From NCBI GenBank assembly GCA_028694105.1, contig JAQUUC010000008.1, positions 34,230-98,229 on the forward strand: DNA of 64,000 nucleotides, written 5' to 3'. The notes under the pieces are model-generated. The model saw nothing but the letters and a program-made list of their open reading frames with translations. It ran no database searches and was not told where the DNA came from. This document shows positions 1 through 10,145 of this stretch, piece after piece. How positions within the stretch are numbered: position 1 is the first letter of the stretch; each line of letters begins with the position of its first letter. A program made the position numbers and the translations under genes. This stretch comes from Hespellia sp. (GTDB lineage Bacteria > Bacillota > Clostridia > Lachnospirales > Lachnospiraceae).

Positions 1-1
1 A

Positions 2-1747
2 ATCCGAATGGAACATGCACGTGAGGAACTTTTATACACAGAAAAACCAATTGCTGAGATTGCTGTAGGATGTGGATTCTCGAACCCATCGGTATTTCAT
101 AAAAATTTCAAGGAATTTTATCGAATGACACCGAGTGAATTCCGAACGTCGAATCTTGTTGCTGCCAAAAACGAAACAACAGAAGATACCATTTCTCAGC
201 TAAACAAGTTCCTGTCAGATACTAAAAAAGAAAAAAAGACAATGACAGAAGTAAAGCGTATTTTTGCGGACTGTAACGTGTATCAGGAGCCTTCAGAAGC
301 AATGCTGAAATGCATGAATGCCGGGATGGCTGTGGATGTGCTGGAGCAACGAGTACAAAAACAGATTGCGGATATGGTCAGTCATTTGAATATCCACTAC
401 ATCCGAATATCGAATTTATTTGACTGGGATCTGAAGATTCGATCAGGACATGATACAGAACAGATGAATTTCGATAAGTTAGATGCAATTTTTGATTTCT
501 GTTTTGAAATAGGAGCAGTTCCAATGCTGGAATTACCGGAAAAACAGAAAAAAACAATTTCATCACTGGAAGAATATGCAGATACAGTACAGGATGAGTA
601 CCGTCCAGTCATTTGTACGATCAATGAATGGGAACGACTATTTTCGGCTTTTCTGGAGCATGTCATAGAGCGATATACAAGACAAAACGTTTCGCAATGG
701 GTGTTTGAAATAGCGTATGATATAGAGCATAGAACGGGAGCGGGGCAGCTTCCATTTGAAGAAATCTATTTATCCACATATCAATGTATTCGACATCATC
801 TTTTGGATGCAAAGATCGGAGCAAGTGAGTTGAATGCTGGTATGGATGAAGAGACTTTAAAACAACAGCTTCTGTGGTGGAAAGAGAGAGAAGAACGCCC
901 TCAATTTCTATCGCTTATGAGTTATCCGTATAAGGTGGAGCAAACAGGAGAAGGATATCCGCGCCTGACAGATATAGAGTCTGATATGCATTTCATCAGA
1001 AATGAAATTCGTTTATACCAAAAGTTACTAGAAGAAATAGAATATCCGGAAACACCGCTGTGGATTACCGAGTGGAACACTTCATTGTCGGAAAGAAATT
1101 TTTATAACGACAGCTGTGTAAAAGCATGCCATATGTTAGAGCAAATGACGGATAGCGTGGGTGAAATCGAGCTGATGAGCTACGGCATTGTCAGCGACTG
1201 GCATGCCAGCTTTTATGATGTGAAGACTCCAATCACTGGAGGTACCGGACTTGTTACAAAAGACGGACTTCACAAGCCGGCTTACTATGCATTTGAATTC
1301 TGGAGTATATTAGGAAACCGTGTCTTGAAAAAAGGTGAGAATTATATTATTACAGCATGCGAAGATGATTCAATTGCAATTCTTGCATTTAATAACTCTT
1401 TTTTTAATGAAACATATAAAATGAAAGAAGAGAATGAAATTCAGGTACAGGATCTGCCATATTTATTTCGAGAGCAGCAACCACTGCATTTATCACTATA
1501 CATGAAAAATGTTCGTGATGGAAAACGTAAAGTTACGAAATACACAGTTCGTGAATCGGAAGGAACCATTTTGGCGGAATGGAAAAAGATGGGATTCGTG
1601 GAAACGCTGAATCGGGCAGAAATTGAATATTTGGAAAAGATATGTATTCCCAGAATGAAAAATAGTTGGATTAATACGGAAGATGAGACGCTGAATTTGG
1701 ATATAACACTTGGAGAAAATGAGTTTCAACTGATCCTGATTTTCTAA
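2..1747 (+). CDS. AraC-type HTH (C-terminal half visible) fused to GH39-like TIM-barrel domain; 5' truncated by window edge
   Basis: Starts inside the second AraC helix-turn-helix (IAEIAVGCGFSNPSVFHKNFKEFYRMTPSEFR), followed by a GH39-like domain (WVFEIAYDIEH, LWITEWNTS). Same architecture as 43593..45983. Confidence 0.85.
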   Translation: MRMEHAREELLYTEKPIAEIAVGCGFSNPSVFHKNFKEFYRMTPSEFRTSNLVAAKNETTEDTISQLNKFLSDTKKEKKTMTEVKRIFADCNVYQEPSEAMLKCMNAGMAVDVLEQRVQKQIADMVSHLNIHYIRISNLFDWDLKIRSGHDTEQMNFDKLDAIFDFCFEIGAVPMLELPEKQKKTISSLEEYADTVQDEYRPVICTINEWERLFSAFLEHVIERYTRQNVSQWVFEIAYDIEHRTGAGQLPFEEIYLSTYQCIRHHLLDAKIGASELNAGMDEETLKQQLLWWKEREERPQFLSLMSYPYKVEQTGEGYPRLTDIESDMHFIRNEIRLYQKLLEEIEYPETPLWITEWNTSLSERNFYNDSCVKACHMLEQMTDSVGEIELMSYGIVSDWHASFYDVKTPITGGTGLVTKDGLHKPAYYAFEFWSILGNRVLKKGENYIITACEDDSIAILAFNNSFFNETYKMKEENEIQVQDLPYLFREQQPLHLSLYMKNVRDGKRKVTKYTVRESEGTILAEWKKMGFVETLNRAEIEYLEKICIPRMKNSWINTEDETLNLDITLGENEFQLILIF

Positions 1748-1790
1748 AGATAAAACATTATTTAGTATGCAAAATGAATAGATAATAAAT

Positions 1791-1842
1791 AAAACGCAAA
1801 AATTGACAATAATGTGTTGATTTTTGCGTTTCTTCTGTTTTT
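1791..1842 (+). terminator. Rho-independent terminator
   Basis: AAACGCAAAAA ... TTTTTGCGTTT stem followed by CTTCTGTTTTTT. Confidence 0.7.
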
Positions 1843-1944
1843 TGATAGAAATATGCAAGGATGTTAAGCGCAAAAAGGAGCAGAAAGATTATATCCGGAA
1901 GCGAAAGATTATAAAATAACAATATCAAAAATAGGAGGATTGCT

Positions 1945-3279
1945 ATGCATATTCAAACAAGAAAAGGAATAGTAGAAGGAAATGACTGTGGTTCCTATTA
2001 TGTATTTAAGGGAATTCCATATGCAAAGCCACCGATTGGTGAACTGCGCTGGAAAGCGCCACGGGAGATGGATGAATGGAATGGTATATATGAGGCAAAG
2101 ACATTTGGTAAAATTCCAATGCAGGATTTACCGACAGCAGATTTGCCTATTACGGGAAGGTTCCAAAAAGAATTTTATTCCGATGAAAGGTATATACCAG
2201 AGATGAACGAAGACTGTTTGTATCTGAATGTATGGATGCCTGCGGATGCAAAAGGAAAAAAACTTCCGGTTGCATTCTGGATTCACGGAGGTGGATTTGG
2301 AGGCGGCTTTAGCAGCGAGATTGAATTCGATGGGGAAAAGTATTGTGAAAAGGATGTTATCCTTGTTACGATAGGATACCGTGTCAATGTATTTGGTTTT
2401 CTTGCACATCCATGGTTAGACGCAGAAAATGAAAGAAATATTTCTGGAAATTACGGGATTTTGGATCAAATCGCAGCGTTAAAATGGACATATGAAAATA
2501 TCGCACAATTCGGTGGAGACCCAACGAATATCACTGTGTTTGGACAATCGGCTGGAAGCATGAGCACACAAGTGCTGGTATCAAGTGAACTTACAGATGA
2601 CATGATTTCGAAAGCAATCATGCAAAGCGGAATTTCTTGTGAGAAAGAAATCCTTGCGACTCCAACACTGAAAGAAGAGGAAGAAATCGGAGAGATATTT
2701 GTAGAACTCACGGGAACAAAGACAATACAGGAGTTACGGAATCTTTCTTCAGAAGAAATTATGGAAGCAAAACGCAAATTAGACGGTAAACTGTGGGCAC
2801 TGGGAAAAGGTCTTATGGTTGTGCCAAATAAAGATGGATATGTTTTAAAAGAAACAGTAAAAGAAACATGGAAAAACGGAAACATGAAGAGTATTCCATA
2901 TATGGCAGGTGTAGTAACAGATGATCTGGGAGCAACAGAGGAAGAAATAAAAGAAAAACGTACAGGACAGCTCATGGAAGAGTGTAAGAAATGGAGCCTG
3001 AAACGCGAAGAAATTCAGGGAGAAGGTGCTTACTTATATTTCTTCTCGCATGAATTACCGGGAGATGACTGGGGAGCATTCCATACGGGAGAAGTATGGT
3101 ATACGTTTGGTACTTTGGGAAGATGCTGGAGACCGATGACGGATGCGGACTATCAGTTGAGTGAAGAGATGGTTACATATTGGACGAACTTCATGAAGAC
3201 GGGAAATCCAGCAGACGAAGGAACAGAAGAGTGGCGGACATATACAGAAAGTGATGGATTTATCAGAGAGTTTAAATAA
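1945..3279 (+). CDS. Type B carboxylesterase / para-nitrobenzyl esterase-like
   Basis: GIPYAKPPIGELRW, IHGGGFGGG oxyanion region, FGQSAGS nucleophile elbow, GAFHTGEVWYTFG His region; RBS aggagg upstream. Confidence 0.9.
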   Translation: MHIQTRKGIVEGNDCGSYYVFKGIPYAKPPIGELRWKAPREMDEWNGIYEAKTFGKIPMQDLPTADLPITGRFQKEFYSDERYIPEMNEDCLYLNVWMPADAKGKKLPVAFWIHGGGFGGGFSSEIEFDGEKYCEKDVILVTIGYRVNVFGFLAHPWLDAENERNISGNYGILDQIAALKWTYENIAQFGGDPTNITVFGQSAGSMSTQVLVSSELTDDMISKAIMQSGISCEKEILATPTLKEEEEIGEIFVELTGTKTIQELRNLSSEEIMEAKRKLDGKLWALGKGLMVVPNKDGYVLKETVKETWKNGNMKSIPYMAGVVTDDLGATEEEIKEKRTGQLMEECKKWSLKREEIQGEGAYLYFFSHELPGDDWGAFHTGEVWYTFGTLGRCWRPMTDADYQLSEEMVTYWTNFMKTGNPADEGTEEWRTYTESDGFIREFK

Positions 3280-3283
3280 GAAG

Positions 3284-3360
3284 ATAAGACCATAAGAAAA
3301 AGAGGCGTGTACAGCGTCTGATTTTTGAAAGAAAATCGGACAGGGTACAGGTCTTTTTTC
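3284..3360 (+). terminator. Terminator-like hairpin after esterase gene
   Basis: GTCTGATTTT/GAAAATCGGAC and AGACC/GGTCT pairing followed by TTTTTT. Confidence 0.5.
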
Positions 3361-3443
3361 TATTAAAAATTCTTGATATTAATGAAGAAATAAATTTTTG
3401 ATAACACTTTCTTTAAATATTAAATAAAGTCTTAAAAATACTG

Positions 3444-3472
3444 TTGACAAAAGAATGCAGATGCGTTATTTT
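3444..3472 (+). promoter_or_regulatory. Sigma-A-type promoter upstream of TIM-barrel pair operon
   Basis: TTGACA (3444-3449), 17-nt spacer, TATTTT (3467-3472). Confidence 0.55.
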
Positions 3473-3506
3473 AGATATAGAGATAGAAATCCAAGGAGGT
3501 AAAAAA

Positions 3507-4499
3507 ATGAAGGCAGTAGCAAGTTTTGGAATTGTTAATCCGGATACAAGCGGCCCGGGAGCGTTCTTAAGAGCTGCAAAATGGTATTGGGATGATCTTA
3601 CAGATATGTTCCCGGCAGCAGGCTTTTCGTCAATCATGATTCCCATGGTTCCGAATACAGAGAATGTGTCGAGAAATGGTGCTCCGATATGTACGGCATC
3701 GATTAAGACACGGTTTGGTACACCGGAGAAATATTTACAGTATTTAAATGATAAGGGCGTAGAAAATATAGAGGCAATTACTATTTCTGCACAAAGTCAG
3801 TTTAACAGTCTTTTTGAGACGGGACTTCCCATTGAGAAATTTTTCGATGCATTTTATGAACATGCAGAAGACACGGTGGAAGCACTGCAGCAGTTCAAGG
3901 GTAGTACATTACTTGTCTCTCCGACACCGGGCATTGGTTTCCTCAATCAAACATTTCAGGGAGATGAAGCGAAGATTCAGAAGTTCTTTGATGATGCTGC
4001 TGAATGCATGAACCGCATCGGTGAGAATTGTAAGAAAAACGATATTAATTTAGCGATTCGCAATGAGTACTGGACACTCATGAGAGGCGCTGAAATTAAT
4101 GATTTTCTAAAAAAAGTTGATACGAACCTTGTATCATACGCTCCGGATCCTGCACATCTGCACATTGCAGGTGTTAACCCGGTTGAATATTTTAAGACAT
4201 ATGCAAAACAGGCGAAAGCAGTCTGCTTTACAGATACAAAGTTCGTGGATGAATTAGACGTATATAAGACCATTTCACCAGAGTTCCCACAGGATGGACG
4301 CCTGCAGAGAGTGTATTATGATCTGGGATATGGAGATATGGATTTCGAGAAGATATACGGCATTTTGAAAGATACAGATTTTGACGGACCGGTTATTCTC
4401 GATTCGAAATATTCACTTGACATTCCAAAAGCAATCCTCAGAATGAGAACGTTTTGGAATAACCTGGAAAAAAATCATGCTGCGAAGGAGGTTAAGTAA
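3507..4499 (+). CDS. Sugar phosphate isomerase/epimerase-like TIM-barrel protein (degenerate metal site)
   Basis: Start chosen at ATG 3507 after aaggagg. Paralog of 19298..20263; PDPAHLHIAGVNPVEY motif. Confidence 0.75.
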   Translation: MKAVASFGIVNPDTSGPGAFLRAAKWYWDDLTDMFPAAGFSSIMIPMVPNTENVSRNGAPICTASIKTRFGTPEKYLQYLNDKGVENIEAITISAQSQFNSLFETGLPIEKFFDAFYEHAEDTVEALQQFKGSTLLVSPTPGIGFLNQTFQGDEAKIQKFFDDAAECMNRIGENCKKNDINLAIRNEYWTLMRGAEINDFLKKVDTNLVSYAPDPAHLHIAGVNPVEYFKTYAKQAKAVCFTDTKFVDELDVYKTISPEFPQDGRLQRVYYDLGYGDMDFEKIYGILKDTDFDGPVILDSKYSLDIPKAILRMRTFWNNLEKNHAAKEVK

Positions 4500-5434
4500 T
4501 GGAAAACAGAAATATTAATTATACATACATGACCAATCTTTGGGGCGTTATCAACTACAAGCAGATTAATAACTTTAACGAATGGTATATGGGGGATTTC
4601 GGCTCTGCTTATTATTATCAGGATTGGGATAAGATTCTTAGATATTTTGCCGGAGCAGGATTTAAAGGAATCGAGATTATGGTATTCTCAGTTCCAAGTA
4701 TTCGAAACGCCTTTGGCTCAATGAAGAATTTCAAAGAGTTCGCACAGGAGAGAGGAATTGAAAGAATCACAGGAATGTTCTCCCACCACGTTGGGTCACA
4801 GGATAAGAGAAACCACGCAGACATCTTTGCGTATGAGCAGCAGGCAATTGATGCACTTGCAGAGTGTGACGGTGTAAACCTGATTGTACAGCCGGCCGGT
4901 CAGTATTATGGAACAGGTCCTCTTGATGAAGATGGATTAAAGAATGTTGCAGAATGTATGAATACGGTAGGACGCATGTGCGCAGATAAAGGATTGGCAG
5001 TTTCTATTCATAATGAATTCTGGTGCGCTGTTAACAAGTATGACCATGAAAAATTCCTTGAGATGACAGATCCGAATTACGTATACTATTGTCTCGATAC
5101 TGCGCAGGTAGCGATTATGGGAAAAGATATCCTGAATTTCTATGATACCTATCATGACAGAGTTCAGTATTTCCACTTAAAGGATACAACGTATGTAAAT
5201 GCACCGGATGAAAAACGCTTTGGTGCAGGAGCTGAATTCGATGAGAAGGGTGGCCGCTGGTTCTGGGAACCGGGCGGCGGAGTTTTAGATTTCAAAGGCT
5301 TGTTAGAACTCATGAAAAAGCACAATCATAAAGGCTGGGTCGGAATTGAATCTGATGGAACACCAGATCCACTGTCAACTATTTTATTAACAAAGAACTA
5401 TATTGATACCGTTCTTGATCCAATTTACAAATAA
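4499..5434 (+). CDS. Sugar phosphate isomerase/epimerase-like TIM-barrel protein
   Basis: ATG overlaps previous stop. SIHNEFWCAVN, CLDTAQVAIMG, YFHLKDT, WVGIESDG metal-site-like motifs; paralog of 20278..21201. Confidence 0.8.
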   Translation: MENRNINYTYMTNLWGVINYKQINNFNEWYMGDFGSAYYYQDWDKILRYFAGAGFKGIEIMVFSVPSIRNAFGSMKNFKEFAQERGIERITGMFSHHVGSQDKRNHADIFAYEQQAIDALAECDGVNLIVQPAGQYYGTGPLDEDGLKNVAECMNTVGRMCADKGLAVSIHNEFWCAVNKYDHEKFLEMTDPNYVYYCLDTAQVAIMGKDILNFYDTYHDRVQYFHLKDTTYVNAPDEKRFGAGAEFDEKGGRWFWEPGGGVLDFKGLLELMKKHNHKGWVGIESDGTPDPLSTILLTKNYIDTVLDPIYK

Positions 5435-5507
5435 TCATACGAAATGTAAATGACGAGAACTTCATCATAAGAACAAAAATTAAATCAAATTTTAGGAGGA
5501 AGAAAAA

Positions 5508-5999
5508 ATGGATACACAGTTTGCAAAATTTTTACAGATCGGAATTATCGTAGAGAACGTAGAGGAGACAATCAAACATTATGAAGAATACGGCGTTGGT
5601 CCATGGAGAGTCAGCCCGTTGGATTCAGATGAATTTCCAGATTTCTCAATGAACGGCAAAAAAGAAAGACTTCAGACAATCATGGCATTCTGCGATTATG
5701 CAGGATTTGAATTAGAGTTAATTCAGCCAATCAGCGAAAGCCCATACAAGACATGGTTAGAGGAACATGGCCCTGGAATGCATCACATTGCTCTGATTAC
5801 AAAAGATGATTTTGGAAAAGTAATTGAACAGCACAAAGAACTCACAGGAAGAGATCCGTGGTTATGGTGCAAAGATCCTCAGATTGGAATGGAGTTTGCA
5901 TACCTTGATTTACATAAAGAATTAGGCTTATTCCTTGAAGTTTACAATGAAGATAAGAAGGGCGGCTTAGACGCTAACTTCAAATTACCAGAAGAGTAA
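5508..5999 (+). CDS. VOC (glyoxalase/methylmalonyl-CoA epimerase-like) family protein
   Basis: IGIIVENVEETIKHYEEYGVGPW ... GPGMHHIALIT ... GLFLEVYNE pattern. Confidence 0.8.
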   Translation: MDTQFAKFLQIGIIVENVEETIKHYEEYGVGPWRVSPLDSDEFPDFSMNGKKERLQTIMAFCDYAGFELELIQPISESPYKTWLEEHGPGMHHIALITKDDFGKVIEQHKELTGRDPWLWCKDPQIGMEFAYLDLHKELGLFLEVYNEDKKGGLDANFKLPEE

Positions 6000-6115
6000 A
6001 AAGCAAAAGAGTATACGCTAGACGAGCAAGATAAAATAGCAAATGATATAAGGATCAGAACAAGAAATAGAACAATTCAGAAATTAGAAATAAACGAAAA
6101 AGTGGAGGCAAAGTA

Positions 6116-7081
6116 ATGGAATACGTAAAATTTGACGGTATTGATAAAAAAGTAAGTAAATTCTTCATGGGAACATTCGGTATGTTCCCAGATAATAAAG
6201 AGAAACATTTTCAGACATTAGATGCAGCATATGATCTTGGAATCACAGCAATCGACACAGCAAGAGCATATGACTCAGAGCCAACAGTAGGTGAATGGCT
6301 TGAATCACGCGGAGTACGTGAGAACATCGTATTACTTTCAAAAGGTGCTCATCCAACAGATTACAGAGAGAGAGTAACACCATATGATATCGATTCGGAT
6401 CTTGCAGAGACACTTGCAGAGCTTCGTACAGATTATCTTGATATCTATCTTCTTCACAGAGATAACCTTGCACTTCCGGTTGGACCAATCGTTGAAAAGC
6501 TGAATGAACATCAGGCAGCAGGCAGAATCAAAATCTTTGGAGGATCAAACTGGACACACGAACGTTTAGAAGAAGCAAATGAATATGCATATGCTCATAA
6601 CCTGATACCGATGTCAGTTTCTTCTCCAAACTACAGCTTAGCTGAGCAGGTTAAGAATCCATTTGCACCAGGATGTGTAACAATCGCTGGTAACAAGAAT
6701 GCAGATGCACAAGCATGGTACACAAAGAATCAGATGCCAGTACTTGCATATTCTTCATTGGCCAGAGGATTATTCTCAGGAAGAATCACAAGAGAATTAC
6801 TGGCAAATGATCCAGAAGCAATTGATATGTTCTGTCGTATCGGATACTGCTACGAAGAGAACTTCGTAAGATTAGACCGTTGTAAAGAAATTGCTGAAGA
6901 GAAAGGATGCACAATTCCTCAGGTTGCAATGGCTTATGTTCTTGACAGCCCACTGAATGCATTCCCAATCATCGGAGCAGCGAACAGAAGCGAAATTGAG
7001 TCATCACTTGGCGCATTAAATGTAAAACTCACACCACAGGAAGTGCTTTATCTTGAACTTAAGGCCGATACTAGAAAATAG
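6116..7081 (+). CDS. Aldo/keto reductase
   Basis: FMGTFGMF, AIDTARAYDSEPTVGEWL, LDIYLLHRDN, GGSNWT, IIGAANRSE motifs. Confidence 0.9.
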   Translation: MEYVKFDGIDKKVSKFFMGTFGMFPDNKEKHFQTLDAAYDLGITAIDTARAYDSEPTVGEWLESRGVRENIVLLSKGAHPTDYRERVTPYDIDSDLAETLAELRTDYLDIYLLHRDNLALPVGPIVEKLNEHQAAGRIKIFGGSNWTHERLEEANEYAYAHNLIPMSVSSPNYSLAEQVKNPFAPGCVTIAGNKNADAQAWYTKNQMPVLAYSSLARGLFSGRITRELLANDPEAIDMFCRIGYCYEENFVRLDRCKEIAEEKGCTIPQVAMAYVLDSPLNAFPIIGAANRSEIESSLGALNVKLTPQEVLYLELKADTRK

Positions 7082-7152
7082 AAATGTATTGTGTTAAAAT
7101 AGTATTTAGTAAAAGTCTTTAACAAACTAGAGAAAGATAATGGTGCGAGAAT

Positions 7153-8340
7153 ATGAGAGTTGCTAATACTATGGAAATACGTTTACAAAATGCGTTAAAT
7201 ATTATGAATGATATTGAGTGCAATCCGGGAACTACGAATACGGAGATTGCACTCAAGAGAGGACTGAGTGTTCCGACAATATCTAATATTGTGAACATTC
7301 TAAAGTCCACGGAGATGGTAATGACAACTGGAACCGGAGAATCTTCCGGAGGAAGACGACCAATCCAGTTGTGCCTGAATCCGAAATGTCAATATTCGAT
7401 AGGTGTCAGTATTGCGAGACATACGGTATATGTGGTGCTGACTGATTTTGAAGGTCATGTTTGCGAAAAGGAAAAACACTATATTCAGTTTGAAGAAAAC
7501 GAAACATATTGGAATGAAATTAAAACTTTAATAGAGCAGATGCAAAGGAAAGCACCAATGCCATGTGAAGTGGGAATTGCATTGCCGGGATTCGTGGACT
7601 ATGGACAAAATATTGTGTTTAACACACATACGTTAGGAGTACCAGCGATATCATTAGAGGAGCTTCATAGAATTCTTGGTGAAAGCGTGACGGTTGACGA
7701 TTCATGTAAACTGGCTGCTATGGCCCAGATATTCGGAAAATCAGACATAGAAGATCATTTCTTTATTCTGCTGAGCAGGCGCGTGAGCGGAATTATGATA
7801 CAAAACGGCAACGTATTAAAGTTAAAGTCTTCAAGTCTTGACATCGGCGCGATGTTGATTAATATGGCCGATAGCGAAGGCATGTATGGAGTGCCGGGAA
7901 GCTTTCTGGATTTGTGTACCGCTAGTAGAATTATTGATATTATAAAAGAAAAGTATGAAATCACAAGATATGAGGATTTTTTTGGGGAAATAGAGAAAGG
8001 CAACCGTGAGTTTGCAGAAATCTGGGAATCCTATCTGAAGAATCTGTCAATTGCAATCTATAATATTTATTCGGTTTTCAGAGCGAATATTGTTATTGGT
8101 GGAGAAATGGGAAGATTTATTGAACCATATATACAGGTGTTAGACGGACATGTTCGTGAAGTGTGTCCGGAAAACACGGAGAATATAATGATTCAGTGTA
8201 GTATTTTAGGAGAATATGATGAAGCATATGGAGCTGCTTTGGCGACTCGTGATTCATATTTGCGTCATCAGCTTCCTGAAGTATTAAAAAATTCAGCAGT
8301 TACAGTACCTTCTCAGACAAAAAAGTCAAAACATAAATAA
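7153..8340 (+). CDS. ROK family transcriptional regulator
   Basis: N-terminal wHTH (TEIALKRGLSVPTISNIVNIL) plus ROK-like ATPase fold (GVSIARHTVYVVLTDFEGHV). Confidence 0.85.
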   Translation: MRVANTMEIRLQNALNIMNDIECNPGTTNTEIALKRGLSVPTISNIVNILKSTEMVMTTGTGESSGGRRPIQLCLNPKCQYSIGVSIARHTVYVVLTDFEGHVCEKEKHYIQFEENETYWNEIKTLIEQMQRKAPMPCEVGIALPGFVDYGQNIVFNTHTLGVPAISLEELHRILGESVTVDDSCKLAAMAQIFGKSDIEDHFFILLSRRVSGIMIQNGNVLKLKSSSLDIGAMLINMADSEGMYGVPGSFLDLCTASRIIDIIKEKYEITRYEDFFGEIEKGNREFAEIWESYLKNLSIAIYNIYSVFRANIVIGGEMGRFIEPYIQVLDGHVREVCPENTENIMIQCSILGEYDEAYGAALATRDSYLRHQLPEVLKNSAVTVPSQTKKSKHK

Positions 8341-8389
8341 TTGGACTCTATTTCAAATATATGTATTTGAAATGATGGGAGAAGCGAAA

Positions 8390-9673
8390 ATGGTAGAAGG
8401 AAAATTAGGAAGATTCTCAAGGAGTGTCTCGGTTATCGGAATTGGCGCAACACCATTCTGTATTATCGATGATGACCCGGAGATGAAAGGTTTGACAGAA
8501 GGAGAGTTTTTTGGACATGCGGCACTTATGGCAATGGCGGATGCTGGTTTAGAACCAAGAGATATTGATTATTTTTATCATGGAGCAGCAAATCCAAAGT
8601 TCTTTAACTTTGCAGCAACACCAAATATGCAGGTGGCTGAGTGGTTCGGCATGAGAGGAAAAGGGTCTGTTCACCATTCGGAAGCATGTTGTTCGGGATA
8701 TGTCGGATTGGAAGAAGCTGTAAAGGATGTAGCCAGTGGCGCGCATGATATTGTATTGTCAGGTTGTGTGGAGATGGCATGCGGTTTGCCAGTGACACAC
8801 AAACCGGCACATATTCGAAAACCAATTTCTTTGGAGGATGTGCTGCCTGATTTAGAAGCAATTATGGACCGTGCATATACACGGGCACTCGGCGCAGGAC
8901 ATATCGGACAGGATGACTGGATTGATTTATATAGAAATGAATATCATCTAACAGAAGAACAGATTGATGAAGTCCTTAATAAGATGTCTTATGACGGAAG
9001 ACGGGCGGCGGCACTGAATCCGCTTGCAATGCTACGTACACCATTCGAGGAATTAGCAAAGAATGTTGGAATGGATGACCCGATGGAGTATCTGCGCTCA
9101 TCATACAATCCAAAGACAACGCAGTATCTCAGAGGAACAGGAAATGCACCTTCCGCAGATGGAGCGGCATGTGTCATTGTGTGCCCGACAGAGATGGCAC
9201 ATAAGTTCAAACAGAAACCAATAGAGGTTCTTGGTATTGGCGCATCCTGTCTTGAATTGATGCAGCCTCATAATGAAAAGGAAATTACAAAAGAGGCAGC
9301 ACGTCAGGTATACGAGGCAACTGGCCTTTCACCGGACGATATTGATCTTCTCCTTGTAAATGACTTCGTTCTGCCATCACAGCTCTTAGCAGCAGAAGAG
9401 GTTGGTTATCTTCCAAAAGGAGAAGGCTGGAAATGGGTCATGGAAGGCAGAACAGCATTTGATGGGGACAGACCAATCAATCCACATGGTGGAAGAACCT
9501 CATACGGTCACGCATATGGCGCATCCGGAATGGCTGATGTCTATGAAGCAGTTCTTCAGCTGCGTGGTCAGGCAGGTCCAAGACAGGTGAAAAACAACCC
9601 GAAAACAGCTATGCTTCGTGGATTTGGAGGCGGTCAGAACTGTCGTATTCCTATCCTTAGAACAGTGGATTAG
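8390..9673 (+). CDS. Thiolase-like (SCP-x/PhlC-like) protein
   Basis: SVIGIGATPF, SEACCSGYVGLEEAV (Cys at thiolase nucleophile position), NPHGGRTSYGHAYGASGM. Start at 8390 preferred over 8372 on RBS spacing. Confidence 0.85.
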   Translation: MVEGKLGRFSRSVSVIGIGATPFCIIDDDPEMKGLTEGEFFGHAALMAMADAGLEPRDIDYFYHGAANPKFFNFAATPNMQVAEWFGMRGKGSVHHSEACCSGYVGLEEAVKDVASGAHDIVLSGCVEMACGLPVTHKPAHIRKPISLEDVLPDLEAIMDRAYTRALGAGHIGQDDWIDLYRNEYHLTEEQIDEVLNKMSYDGRRAAALNPLAMLRTPFEELAKNVGMDDPMEYLRSSYNPKTTQYLRGTGNAPSADGAACVIVCPTEMAHKFKQKPIEVLGIGASCLELMQPHNEKEITKEAARQVYEATGLSPDDIDLLLVNDFVLPSQLLAAEEVGYLPKGEGWKWVMEGRTAFDGDRPINPHGGRTSYGHAYGASGMADVYEAVLQLRGQAGPRQVKNNPKTAMLRGFGGGQNCRIPILRTVD

Positions 9674-9683
9674 GAGGAAAAAC

Positions 9684-10100
9684 ATGAAGATTGAAAAAGT
9701 AGTTGAAAAATTTTATGACGGTTTAGCAGAGCATAAACTTTATGGACGCAAATGCAAAGAGTGTGGAGCGATTGAGTTTCCACCAAAATACGCGTGCAAT
9801 ACCTGCGGGTACCACGAGACAGAGTGGACGGAGCTCTCTGGAAAAGGGAAACTTCACAGTATTATTCTGGCATCAACATTAAATAAAGATCCATGGAATT
9901 CAGAACTTAAAAATTATTCCTATGGATTGGTAGAGCTGGAAGAAGGCGTGAAATTCAATGCAACCATTCTGGGAATCAGAAGAAAGAATGCAAAGAAATT
10001 AAGAGAAATGCTTCCACTTCCGATACACCCTGTTTTTTATGAAAAAGAAGGGTTTACAACGCTGTTTTTTGAATTGGATGAAGTAGAAGGAATAGAATAA
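9684..10100 (+). CDS. DUF35-type Zn-ribbon/OB-fold protein
   Basis: CKECGAIEFPPKYACNTCGYHETEW rubredoxin-like Zn ribbon followed by OB-fold-like region; RBS aggagg before ATG 9684; directly follows thiolase-like gene. Confidence 0.85.
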   Translation: MKIEKVVEKFYDGLAEHKLYGRKCKECGAIEFPPKYACNTCGYHETEWTELSGKGKLHSIILASTLNKDPWNSELKNYSYGLVELEEGVKFNATILGIRRKNAKKLREMLPLPIHPVFYEKEGFTTLFFELDEVEGIE

Positions 10101-10145
10101 ACAATGCCATGTTTATATAAAAGCATACTGGTTACCGGTATGTGG

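Noticed and set aside
1496-1873. Minus-strand 125-aa ORF opposite the AraC-GH39 gene
   Set aside because: Antisense to a strong coding region, no RBS or recognisable family; a shadow ORF.
1945-3279. Carboxylesterase as a truncated pseudogene (444 aa, short for type B)
   Set aside because: Nucleophile elbow and His region are intact and there is no frameshift; just a shorter member.
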